From Euwallacea fornicatus (taxonomy: Eukaryota; Arthropoda; Insecta; Coleoptera; Curculionidae), in assembly GCF_040115645.1 (NCBI RefSeq), contig NC_089561.1, positions 3,410,001 through 3,474,000 of the forward strand: a stretch of DNA of 64,000 bases. Direction: 5' to 3'. The notes under the pieces are model-generated. The model was not told the DNA's origin and did no database searches. It saw nothing but the letters and a program-made list of their open reading frames with translations. Of the stretch, positions 13,701 to 24,660 are shown piece by piece. Numbering within the stretch: position 1 is the stretch's first letter; every line of letters starts with the position of its first letter. Both the position numbers and the translations under genes were made by a program.

Positions 13701-16700
13701 CAGATATATAATAAAACCAGAAAACGTTAAAAAGGGGAAACTTCTAGGCCGTGGGGCCTTTGGATTTGTATTCAAAGGTGCCTGCAAGTTACGAGATTCC
13801 GACGCCATGGTAGATGTGGCAATGAAGATGCTTCAGCCTGTTCAACCAGGTCCCAACGCCCGTCCATCAGCCCTAATTGCTTACAAAGCCGCCCAAGGGA
13901 AATGGGATAGAGATCCTCTGCAATATGCCTGCAAGGCCTATTGCACTGCAAGACAGGAATTGAATATTTTGTTAAGTTTAAGACACCAAAATATCGTTCC
14001 TTTTGTGGGTGTTTGCACCAGCCCATTGGCGCTCATTCTGGATTTGGCCCCTCAAGGGGCACTTGATTTGGTTCTGAGACATTATAGGAGGTCTGGGGCT
14101 AAGGTCGGGCCCTATACTACACAGGCAGTCATTTTGCAGGTTAGTTGAATATTCCGTTTTGTTTCTTATGTAAAATCAGAATATAAATATCGCGAGAGGT
14201 GCTAAAATGGCAATATTGCCACAGCATATTATACCAATGCGTCGTATTTTACCAACAAATATTGTACACGGGGATTATGTGCCACTTCTAACATTGTTTC
14301 GGAACCATCTGCGTTGCCAAACTTTTCTGAAAGTCTCAAAACAATTAATTGGTAAATAATGAAAATTTAAGATACAAAATTCCAGAAAATAGAAAAAAAA
14401 TCGTATTGATTCCTTGCAGGTCGCCAAAGCCATTGAATACTTGCATCGTCATCATATAATCTACAGAGACCTTAAATCGGAAAATATTCTGGTTTGGGAT
14501 ATGCCCCCTCCATTTGTGGATCTTCCCGACTATCCTGTACACATCAAAGTGGCCGATTATGGTAGGGGTTAACAATAATCATTTCCTCCAGTTTTTTTCC
14601 ATTACAGTTTATCCTCAAGAATCTGTGGTAGTATTTTCGTTAGATGACACCCTGTATCAAGATCATTATTTATCATATTATCTTAAATTTCTCAGACAAT
14701 GATTAGATACGTTTACAGGAATAAGTAGACTGACTCTCCCGTCAGGAACCAAAGGTTTTGGTGGTACTGAGGGCTTCATGGCCCCGGAAATAATGCGCTA
14801 CAACGGCGAGGAAGAATATACAGAAAAAGTAGATTGTTTCTCATTCGGAATGTTCATCTACGAACTTCTAACGTTACACCAGCCCTTCGAGGGCCACGAG
14901 TCAGTAAAGGAGTGCATTTTAGAAGGGGGCAGGCCGCCGTTGACTTACAGAGTACGATTTCATCATTTCCATTCCCTTATAACAAATTAATCGCATTCTT
15001 GAAGGAAACCTTGTATCCCAGTTATTTCCTGGACCTCATGGTCTTGTGCTGGTCTCAGCAACCCAGAGACAGACCCACTGCAAGCCAAATAGTGTCAATT
15101 GCCAGTGCCCCTGAATTCACTCATTTGTGTGATGTGGTCTCTTTGAAACATCCAGCAGCTGTCGCTGCAGCAACCAGTGCAGCTTTGTCTTACATTACGG
15201 GTATACTTTGCGTAACACTAATATGAGTTTATGGAAGCACGAAATGTTGCAGAAGACGGGCTAAGTGGGTCGGAAATGTGGTTGATGTGTGAAAATTCTC
15301 GAGTAGATCTGTTGTTGGCAGCTGACAGAGGATGGCTCCAGTATCACACCATGTCAATGCCTATAACACCCTCTGCAACTTGCACCGTAGGTGATACAGT
15401 ATGGGTTGGGGATTGTTCTGGGTCGATACATGCGTATTCGTAAGTGATTTTTTGGATGTTTTTTTAATGAAAAGAAAAATCTAAATTGACAAAAAAAAAT
15501 TAAAAGTCTCTATTGGAATCGACTTCAGTTATAAGAAAATTTGATGTTCTGAACAATTCTGGAGATCAGAACGGGAAGCCGATCAAGTCTTACAGTTCGC
15601 TTAACAAATGTGTGTGATTGACGTATTTGTTCAGTGCTAGCGATGGGAGAAAACTCTTCTATTACGCCCTTGAAACCGAGTCGAACACACAAGTTCAAGC
15701 CCTAATCCATTTAGCACCGTTGAAACGGGTGGCCTGCGCCCTCTGTAATGGAAGGCTCTTTCTGTTGAATTCAGAAATTAGACCAATGACCCCAACTGCT
15801 GCTGAAGGAACTTTTGTGATGACAGAATTGGGATTGACGTCCGGGATAAATTGTATGTGTGCTGTGTTCAGGGAAGACGAACAGTAAGTCAAAAATACAG
15901 AGTGATCCATCGAATTCGTACCTATTAGGAAAACATTTTGTCGAAGAAACCAAAAAGGAGGGCGGAGGGGTCAGTACTTCAACATTTGCGTTAAAGTCTG
16001 AATAAAATTGAATATCGATTTTTTTCCCCAATAAATGTGATGGCTTCAAGGTCCGCCTCTTACAACCAAGTCGGCAGAATCACATGATTGAACCTCATTA
16101 TCAGTTAATTTTAGGGGATGACACCCCCTCTTTAGAAGGGGTTGATATATAATTTTTTGCCTCAAAACCTTCTTTCAAGAAAATTTTTCCTTCACAATGA
16201 TGCCTTACCGTACGTTTTCGGTAAATCATGTTCAATGAGTGCCGTCGTATTTTGTGAAGCTTTTTCCATTCGAATTTTATGTGTTTGCCCCTCAAACCTT
16301 GTTTTTAGGTTGTATGAGCTGTGGTGTGGGGGGTGCGACGGTCAAATTACAATATACACGATAAAAGACCAAGTTGTAGCAGGCCACGAGGTACTAAATC
16401 ACTACCAACCGATCATAAATATGGTAGATGTCATGAATTTGGTATCTACTGACAATAAAGTATGGTCCTACGTCCGACCTGGCTGCGTGGTTTACCAATG
16501 GAAAATTGAAACTCGGTCCATTGTGAGCAAATTAGACTGTTCAAAACTGGTCCCTTGTTCTGAAAGCTTGAAATCTATTGCTATTGAAGAGCATTTAAGT
16601 CCGACCAATTGTCAGGTACGTTGAAAGTGCTTTTGATCATATTTTAAACCGATATTGCCCAGTATTTCGGTATTATAGGTCAATTACCATTTCGTTAATA

Positions 16701-17081
16701 CGCTTGTTTAACATTCCGTTTCAGGTTTCCACGCTTGTTGTTCTTAATGACGAGCTCTACATAGGAACCACGTGGGGTTGCGTAATAATAGCAGAAAAAT
16801 CGACATTAAGGCCCATTACTATATTCAGACCGTACGAACAAGAAGTAAAATTAATAGTTCCTTTATCAATGCCAAAAAGTACCAACGATTCAAGCGAGAA
16901 CACCCCATTAGTAGCAACCATAGGGAGGGGGTACCGAAATTTGTTGTCCCGGTACACGGACGTGCCCCTTCCCATTGGTACGCCCGTGGCTAGTCCCATG
17001 GGAGGCAGTTATGGGTCATTTTTAAATAAGCCCAACATGTTCATTTTGCTTTGGCGAGCGGAGAATTGGACTGCACTGTGA
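1762..17081 (+). CDS. Lrrk: leucine-rich repeat kinase (LRRK), complete
   Basis: A ROCO-family GTPase and Ser/Thr kinase. LRRKs act on membranes and phosphorylate Rab GTPases; this is family knowledge. Thirty exons give 2557 aa: 1762-1815, 4066-4263, 4317-4482, 5519-5678, 6015-6180, 6238-6353, 6411-6579, 6636-6758, 6811-6987, 7048-7242, 7620-8270, 8356-8519, 8574-8959, 9010-9197, 9706-9844, 10345-10613, 10829-11001, 11054-11418, 11472-11696, 11750-12093, 12241-12370, 12433-12766, 13029-14139, 14420-14561, 14719-14951, 15005-15200, 15253-15439, 15635-15883, 16309-16615, 16725-17081. Domains: ankyrin repeats (about 20-510), LRRs (570-1030), Roc with P-loop GVQGIGKTS (1083-1091) and WDFGGQ, COR (about 1300-1640), kinase (1860-2185), WD40-like C-terminus. 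Kinase residues seen are GRGAFGFV (1871), VAMK Lys1897, YRDLKSEN and DYG (2047-2049), the DYG being the LRRK form of DFG. All intron phases agree. The exon 21/22 junction is the least certain. The kinase looks active. Confidence 0.93.
4815..4940 (+). CDS. micro-ORF, single-pass membrane peptide (41 aa)
   Basis: This 41-codon ORF lies inside LRRK intron 3, on the same strand. It starts in a very good insect start context (CCAAAATGAG) and encodes a short polar head, a hydrophobic stretch of about 17 residues (FTAVLLVILAYLILLLL), then a basic KRKYK patch and a polar tail. That is the layout of a small single-pass membrane peptide. A TCAGT-type initiator lies about 75 nt upstream (4739), and a GTAAGT donor follows 15 nt after the stop, so it may sit in the first exon of a nested transcript. 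I know of no homologue. It could also be an upstream ORF of an alternative LRRK transcript, or chance. Confidence 0.35.
   Translation: MSYSSVGRYCFTAVLLVILAYLILLLLKRKYKFNGWFMTTN
5251..5409 (+). CDS. small unidentified ORF in LRRK intron 3
   Basis: A 52-codon frame begins with a basic patch (TGRRRRK) followed by an acidic and aromatic stretch (DASEYFSDDF). It lies about 310 bp after the micro-ORF at 4815-4940 and could be a downstream exon of the same nested transcript. It does not join LRRK exon 4. I see no domain, so it may be chance. Confidence 0.15.
   Translation: MTQRTGRRRRKAEVAFDASEYFSDDFTVFNVESGKYFHFQRRVFVNTKLVRT
10016..10258. repeat. short foldback/MITE-like element in LRRK intron
   Basis: The left end begins ACAGGGTGTCC and the right end closes with CACCCTATAAA. 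The terminal 70 or so bases match as an imperfect inverted repeat; for example, the left arm's GATTTCTTTAGTTGAA resembles the reverse complement of the right arm, GATTTCTTGGGTTGAA. The whole unit lies in the intron between exons 15 and 16. The 82-codon minus-strand frame over it is not a gene. Confidence 0.55.
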
Positions 17082-17664
17082 GGTGTTTGAGCTAACATTT
17101 GTTGTGATTTTTCAATTTTTCTTTGAGACGAAGGTTTTGGTTTTATATCGTTGTTCGCGGATAGAAGTTTCGATATAGTAGAGTTTTTGAAGGAAATCGT
17201 CGGTTTTGATGTCCGAAAATTTTTGCCAAAGATAATACGTAGACCTTAGAGTACTATGAAAACTTGAATCTGTTAGGAATTAATGATATTTGCTGCGTTT
17301 TGTGATATTTTTATTGAAACATTTTACTGACAAGAGAACTTGCTGATATAGTAATAAGAATAGTGACACTAAGTTGAATCTAAAAAAACTTAAACTAACT
17401 TTCAAAATATAAGGTTATATCTGCATTCCAAAAAGGCATTTTAAACATTTTTTTGTAGTTTTTGTTATTATTTATTATTATTTTATACATATTATGTATA
17501 TTCAGATACTTCCCTAGAGGTATTTGGTATATACAGAATTGCCAACAACATGGTTAAGAATGCCCACGGTTTGGAAGTGTTGAATGTTTTTTAAGCAATT
17601 TTATATACCTACCATCTTTTTAGACTGTTTTTATTTGGCCTGTGATTCTGTTGATTTTCGAATG

Positions 17665-17678
17665 AATAAAGAAATAAA
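17665..17678 (+). terminator. LRRK poly(A) signals
   Basis: Two overlapping-range AATAAA hexamers (17665 and 17673) lie about 590 nt after the LRRK stop codon in AT-rich sequence. They are the first canonical signals in a sensible position for the LRRK 3' end. Confidence 0.55.
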
Positions 17679-17699
17679 TCTTTAAATTATGAAGTTTTA

Positions 17700-20600
17700 A
17701 TTTACCTCCGAAGCTCGCACGAAACCAACAAGATTTAATGAGGCAAGAATATCAGGAGAAGCATAAACAGATCTGTATTTAGCACGTACTCGTAAGGTAC
17801 AATGTGGGTAATGTATAATATTATTTTTTCGGATGTGTCCTCATTATTTTTTAATTATTAAAAAGAGAGAGTATATCTTGCATAAAGGATAATAAAACTT
17901 ACAACTTTGCCCTCAGTTGCAGACTCCTGGAAATTTTCGAAATTCACCTATTTAGAAGAAAGGATTTGTAGAGAAGACATACATATGTACCTATAAAATA
18001 ACGAGCAACATGGTAATATGAAATAAATGGTAAGTTGTGGTAAAATTTGTATTTGATGACATATTTTATATTCAAAAAGGTATGTATGGATCGTGTAAGA
18101 GCGCCCAAAGGCCACCTCTTGTAAGATAGTTACAATTACAAGCTGTAGCACTCTTGAATATTTTATTATTCGTAGTTATTAATATGGAAAGTGCAAAAAT
18201 CATTTTCACTTGCTCATAGATCGATTTATTAGAAACACTGATGGATATCTTCATTTAAGTAGTCAAGCAAGAACCACCTCATCGACCAAATTCTGACAAT
18301 ATATAATTGTCAGGGACAAGACTGACTACGAAATGAACGCTTTGAAATTAGTTGAAAATATCTCAAGAAGGAACATTCATGCAGCTTTTTTAACATAAGG
18401 TATACCCTTTTTACGTAGAAAATTGGGGGATAAAAACTTTATTAGCCCTAAATTTCATATTGGGGGACAAAAAAGTTAGAGCCGACATATAGACAAATGG
18501 TGCTTCCACAGTGTACAACAAAAATACCTTTCGACAATAAAATGAATTGAGGAAATTTTAAAATCATGCAAGTCAAATTTAGAAATTTTTGACCAGTTGC
18601 TTTCCCAATTTAAATCCCATCATAGTTTAGTTTGCCGTGCGAAACATTTTGTGCTTTTACACCATTCAAGTAGAAACCACAAAATTTTCAAAGTTGTTTC
18701 GAATTTGGTATTAATGAAATGCTTTATATTTTTTGCATTTACTATTAAACGTCCAGAATTTTGTATCATGAATGGAATTTTCAGCTTCTTAAACAACAGA
18801 ATTAAACCGCAGAATTTGTAATTTTTGTTATAATTTATACCTTTAAACGCTATTCGTTTTAATTCGTATCGCATTTGTGGCAATATTGAAAAACATTATT
18901 TAAATTTGTAGGAGACTGTTTATGATTTAGCATTCAAAAGGTGAACATATGCTTCTGATTGCATCATCTACAGGGTTATTCACGCTACACGGCGCGAATA
19001 TTATGGCCAAAATATGAGGATTTCAAAAAGATTTACTTTTAAGCCACATGGGGGAGTATAATGTTTCATTTTAAAATTATTTTCATATTATACAGTGCGC
19101 CCCAAAAGCTCTAAAGGTATTAAAGTGACGTTTTTTAACGACACCCTCTGTATATTATTGCATTTTTGAATTTTCCGATCAAAATGAGTGTCTGTTCTAA
19201 TAAGATTTAGGATACTTAAAATTTAAGGTTTTTAAAACAATTTAAAGTTTATCAAAATTTAACGTAATTTTCACGTTTGGAATACTTAAGAAGTATTTAC
19301 GTTATGTAAGCGTACTTTATAGTGAAGTGTAACAATAGATCACCTATTATATCCCAATCATAAAAAACTTGCCACCTTGTACAGGGTGTCCAAATATTAC
19401 AGCTAATAAAACTAGAACTTTAAGCGGCTATAACTTGATTAATTTAAATGCGTCACATTTTTGCAGGAAATGTAATTTTTAGTTCCCTATCGAATGGTAT
19501 TAGGGCGTTCGCATGAAGCTTTTTCCTATTAATTTAGATTACTTCTTCTCGACAAAGTATTCAAAGGATAAAATTACCTGCTACTTATGCAGTGGTAATA
19601 TCAGAAAAACCTACAAAATGGTAACAGAGGCGAAACAATTCGGTAGGCAGAGCTCGAAATATTAGAATATCTGCCCACCGACTTGTATTTTAGCTCTTTA
19701 GTCTCCAAATGTAATAATACTGGTAAAACTCCATACCGTAATTTAATCATCCGAATAATTTTGCTCAAAATGAAATCGCTTTCAACATAAAAGCGCTCAC
19801 TTCCTATTAAATGCAGACAAGTGGTTCATGAAATACCAACGATATGAATTTTTAGCAATTACTGCATTCCACGTTTATGATTTGATTTGAACACGTAATA
19901 CATTATAAATTTAATAAATTGTATGTTGTGCTTTTAACAGAATTTTAACAAAAATTCCATTGTTGTAACTTAAATAGCTCGAGATCGATATCAAATCGTC
20001 CTACGCACTCAATACAAGTAGTTTGATGATATAAGGACCTAAATCAAGCGTAACGTTTCAATTTCAACTTAAATAGATATTACAATGGAACGTTTAATGG
20101 CCATGGATAATGGCTTTTCCACCCAGTATGTGGCCCCATTTTCACTCAAGTTGTAGCCTTGCCGTAAGATGGAGAAAATTTGTGTTTTTGGGTTTAAATG
20201 CAAAATATTTTTCCAGTGTGTTGATGATGACGCTATTTTAAAAATGAGGTAAGACTCGGTGTTTTTTTTTTTATAAAATAGTGACCTGATGAGGTCAGAA
20301 GTCCGAAAATTCGTCAGCAAATTACAATTCTGCCCCAAGTTTGGTACATTTCTGTGGCTTTCGCAGTATTTCAAATTTTATTTTCTGCCTTTTAAAGCAC
20401 GAAATTAAGCTAAAAAAAATTAGTTATTTGGACTAAAATGTTGGGATGCTTGATTGCAATTTAATCTTCCAATGTGATCTAATGATGAATACACGTGACG
20501 AATATTTCTTTCTCTATATATATATTCAGGATGTTCCAGAAACATCGCTACAAATTAATATAACGAGGTAGCGGATAAGCTAATGAAACGATCGAGCTAG

Positions 20601-21600
20601 CTATCCCTTATAAAAACATTTCATGTTTTCATTCTACAGGATATTTAGGTATTTTTTAATTCTGTAAATTGGGAATAAATCTCACAGTTTCTGATATACG
20701 GATTTAAAATTTCTGTTTCAAGCTCTTTGATACTGATGATTAGTTATGGCTATAGTAACGAACAGCTTACTTTATAACAGCCCTGAGCAAATTCTGGTAC
20801 ATTTGTGCGAATACGTCGAAGTAACGCGTAATAGTGAAATGAGAAATATGGTTTATGTGCAAAGAAATTCTAGTGAACACCAGGTCAACATGCTCTCGAA
20901 AGGTACCCAAAACTTTGTCTCAATAATATACCATCAAATCATCGAACTTCCAAACGGACCCCCGACCAACTTGACGAGACCAAATATTTTCACTGTGGTC
21001 TAAGAAGGGGAAATCTTTATCCGAACACTGAAGGATCCGGAGACCAGCACCAGACGAAGCTTTAAAGTTTCGGGGATCGCCGAACTTCAATTTTTAGCTT
21101 GGACGGAGAGAGAAAGTGTTCCCATAACATTTTATGCCTGTTAAAAATTGGTTTCCAAAGAATTTTCAACTCAGAATTAATTCCTGGAATTGGATTAACA
21201 TAAAGGCAACATTATAATCCTCAGTCTGTGTACAGAAAAATTTTCTTTAAGACTCGGAGAATGTAATGAGGCAGACAGTTTTGAAAATTGAATTTGGCTA
21301 CTTCAAATAATAATAATAATATCTTCTCTGATCTGGATCGCCCTTCCTCTGTATGGAAGATCAACATTTGCACCCCCCTTGTACACTACTGATACTTAAT
21401 ACCCCAACCATAGTAGCGGTCGCTGTCCCAAAAACAGGTCGGTTGGACGCTCTACTTTCTGCAATTACAATAGAATTGAAACAAATAAAAAATAAAATAT
21501 GGCATAGAAACTTAGTATTAAAACTACTGCTACAATGTCTTTAAATGACTACAGAATACATAAAAACTAATTAATAACTCATTTATAATTAACTAATTAT
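17700..21600. other. intergenic, repeat-derived, no gene seen
   Basis: No exon with a recognisable product. ACAGTGCGCCCC at 19093 and TACAGGGTGTCC at 19380 resemble the ends of the dispersed element family seen elsewhere. The stretch 20515-20720 resembles 2220-2360 inside LRRK intron 1 (shared words around TCTCACAGTTT and GATTTA), so both are copies of one old repeat. The 85-codon frame at 20746-21003 has no family resemblance. Confidence 0.5.
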
Positions 21601-21609
21601 AATTTTTAT

Positions 21610-22530
21610 AAAGTGTGTCTATTTAAAAGGTCCTCAGACTCATATGAGTTCATTTGTGATTTCAGAAATAAATCAATTATAGCGGTGTATGTGAGGCTAC
21701 TGAAGGTGAATTTTGAAGTTAATGAGAACTCTACAGGGTGTCCCAAAAAGCGGGACGTCATTTTTTTAAATGGAATTACCTGCATTTCTCTCCCATGATA
21801 CAATCTCTCTGAATCCTGTGTTAGTTTCTAGATTGTTTTTAATTTAAAATGCAGAGACTCGAAGCAATGACGTTTTGAAAGAAATTTTAGACACATATTT
21901 ACAGTATTTCATACAAAAATGAATATCGCAGTTAGCTGAAATTAGATTTTAATAATTTTAGGATCAATTCTTATATATGATCACCTTACCAGGCACGAAT
22001 ATTCATTTAGCCAAAAATGCTCACAGGCAATTATCACTTTTTCAATTTTAATTTTCGAGATTTTTTCAAATATGATTATCTATTTTTAATGACTTAAAAC
22101 GAAAGAAAATTAATCTTTTTCATTTGGGTATATGATTGTATATTATATTATATACAATCATTTTGGTATAAAATAATATATATTTATCTTAAATGTTAAT
22201 AGAATAATTAATTATTTCGGAGAAAAGCTGTATGCATAACTAAGTATCTTAGAGTTAATCATACGTTGCCACGGTTTCAATGTTTTGTTTGTTTTAAACT
22301 TTTTTTTTCTTTCTGTCACGTGAAAAAAAATGCAGATGGTCCCATTAAAAAAAAATATGCCTCGCCTTTTTGGGACACTCTATAGTGTCAGTAATTTCAA
22401 AATTTACCTTCATTAGTCGCATGTACATCCCCATAACTGATTTTTTTTTTATCATAAATAAATTCGTAGAAGTCCGAAGGATTGTTAAATGGATGAATAT
22501 GTATAAATATGGAACGGATAAATTGCAGTT
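21610..22530. mobile_element. foldback element, about 0.9 kb
   Basis: The left arm (about 21615-21780) and right arm (about 22340-22525) are inverted copies of each other. Both contain the boundary ACAGGGTGTCCCAAAAAG (left) / ATAGAGTGTCCCAAAAAG (right, reverse strand), followed inwards by a T-run. Outwards they share a tract whose translations are visibly alike (VRLLKVNFE and MRLMKVNFE). The core is AT-rich and non-coding. The family is not identified. Confidence 0.65.
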
Positions 22531-22539
22531 TGATTGAAA

Positions 22540-24600
22540 TTTTGAGGGTGACATGATGACCCATATTTGATCGGTTGGATGCGGGCGTCATTTAAAAATA
22601 TCGTTGATCGATCAAGATTTATTAAGTATCATAAGATAGGTTGGGCGAGATTTTTATTAGACATTATTGCCGGTTGGATGCGGCGTTGGCCGGAGCGGGT
22701 CGGTTGGACTCACTCTTCTTGGTTAGATTGTAAATTGCCCGATTCGGCGCTATAAACATAGCACATATATATATGTGTATTTTGTGCTACGACAATCAAA
22801 CAATACTTCTGCTGAAAAAAAATCACAGAAAGACCATAGACGGTGAGCCGTAAATAAACGGGCTGGGAATCAAATAAAGTAAAATAGGGGCGCTTAAAAA
22901 CGTAATTACACATCAAACAGAAAGCGGAAAAATGCGGTTAGGAATTCATATTGTTTTCATAACGTAACAAGCGTATCTGCGGATATAATGTCATATATCA
23001 AGAGAAAGATAGCAGAGGGTGACAGCTGCCGTATTGCCTCTTCCCTTTCGGAACGACCCTCAATGCCTACATGATTAACTATGTTAATCGTCATTTGTCG
23101 TTTTAGTGGTGGAGTTTTTGCCCAAATAAGAGTCAAAATTTGCGAGTGATTTGCAAAAACTTCACCTCCCGTATCAGAAGTATTCGTTCTCAATTAGAAA
23201 ATTTTCTCGAAAATCATTATAGAGAATTGAATGGACATTCAGATAGAATAGCAAGAGAATGCATGGTTATTGTTATTTTTGTAGGAACTACGTGGAAATA
23301 AAAAAAAAAAACTAAAAAGAAGCCATTTTTTCATTGTTTGTTAAAAGTGTTTCGTGTCAGTGTAGTTGTTGCCTCAGTGTTGTTCGAGCTTTTTTTACCT
23401 TCATGTATATGCTTTTATAAGGTCAGTTTTTTATTCTGTCTGCAAATATACATTCCAAAAACTCCATCGACGACTTTCAAAAGGTTAAAATCAAATCAAG
23501 CGTCGCGCAAATCGGTCCTCGAATTTATATCGTCGGACGGCTGCCGGGATGAGGGGTTCTTTAATATAATCCCGCTTTGTTATACTTTTAACTTCTCTTT
23601 GAATGCAGAGTTTTATTTTTAATTTCGTCTTAAAAAGTGCGCTTTACAACTTTATAAAATGCCGCTTTTCGATTCGGGGAAAAAAGGATCTTTGAGATAA
23701 TTTCCTGTTTCCAACTCGACATGCGGAAAAGGCTAATTTCTCCACCATATAGCGTCACCCGGGGGTCTCCTTTGACCCATAGAATTAATTGAAATGCCTC
23801 AGATTCCTTAGGCTGAATGCAGCTACGCAGGGGGTGGTTTGCGGGTGCAGAACTAGAATCTGATAATTTCACATTCGCACTTAATGAGCAATTAAAAAAT
23901 CTATACAATATAATCAGCCAACCCCTAAAATATATCAAGCGGTGAAATGACAAATTGGAATAATATGTCTCTACCCCTTTATATGAGAGGGGTAATCGAT
24001 TAATATTAAAACTCAGTGACGCGGTAAATGCCACATAATCATGAGCAGCCACAATTGCATTTGCAAATAATTTTCATTGAGGGTTCTGGATTATGAAACA
24101 GACATAAAGCGGTATCTATACACGCGTTATGAATTTTCGACTCCCTTTCATCCCTTTGAAAAATGGTGTGGGTAATGACGTAATATAAAGGGATTTTTGT
24201 CTGGTGGTTGTGCTTTCGCAGGGAGGCTTTGAAAATTTAAAGGGTGAGATAAGTAAGTAAATCTCTCAGTGATATTAACATCAAGATATGTTTATTGTAT
24301 TTACTGATTACAAGTATACCTTACCTCCAAAATTAGCGAAATTATAATAAACTATAAAGTCTGTTCCACATGTGTGTAACTTAATACTTCTGGAGCTAAT
24401 ATGTTCAACAAAATATTCATTATTTCCTACTTACAGTTTTGATAATGCGCCAATACAAAATATTGCATTGAAAACAGTGAAAATCCTATAATATGAAAAA
24501 AGACTATTTACATTTAGCACTGTATAAGAGATCACTGATGAACGATTGAAACACGTGTTGAGTTCCTATAATAAACTGATGAAACCTGCTAAAAACCTCA
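22540..24600. other. intergenic, downstream flank of the homeobox gene
   Basis: No gene seen. Several blocks (22560-22760, 22940-23180, 23460-23860) are clearly richer in GC than their surroundings, lack long reading frames and look unique. They could be conserved regulatory DNA or 3' UTR of the minus-strand homeobox gene. A small hairpin sits at about 22757-22790 (AGCACA...TGTGCT with a TA-rich stem). Confidence 0.35.
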
Positions 24601-24660
24601 GTTTTCAGAAAAAAAAGCAACAATGCTTTGCTCCTGTAACCTGGTGAAAATGCCTTATTT

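Noticed and set aside
15201..15237. A 37-nt LRRK intron
   Set aside because: The acceptor 15 nt further on (GTTGCAG, 15252) gives a 52-nt intron, in the same phase and in line with the other small introns.
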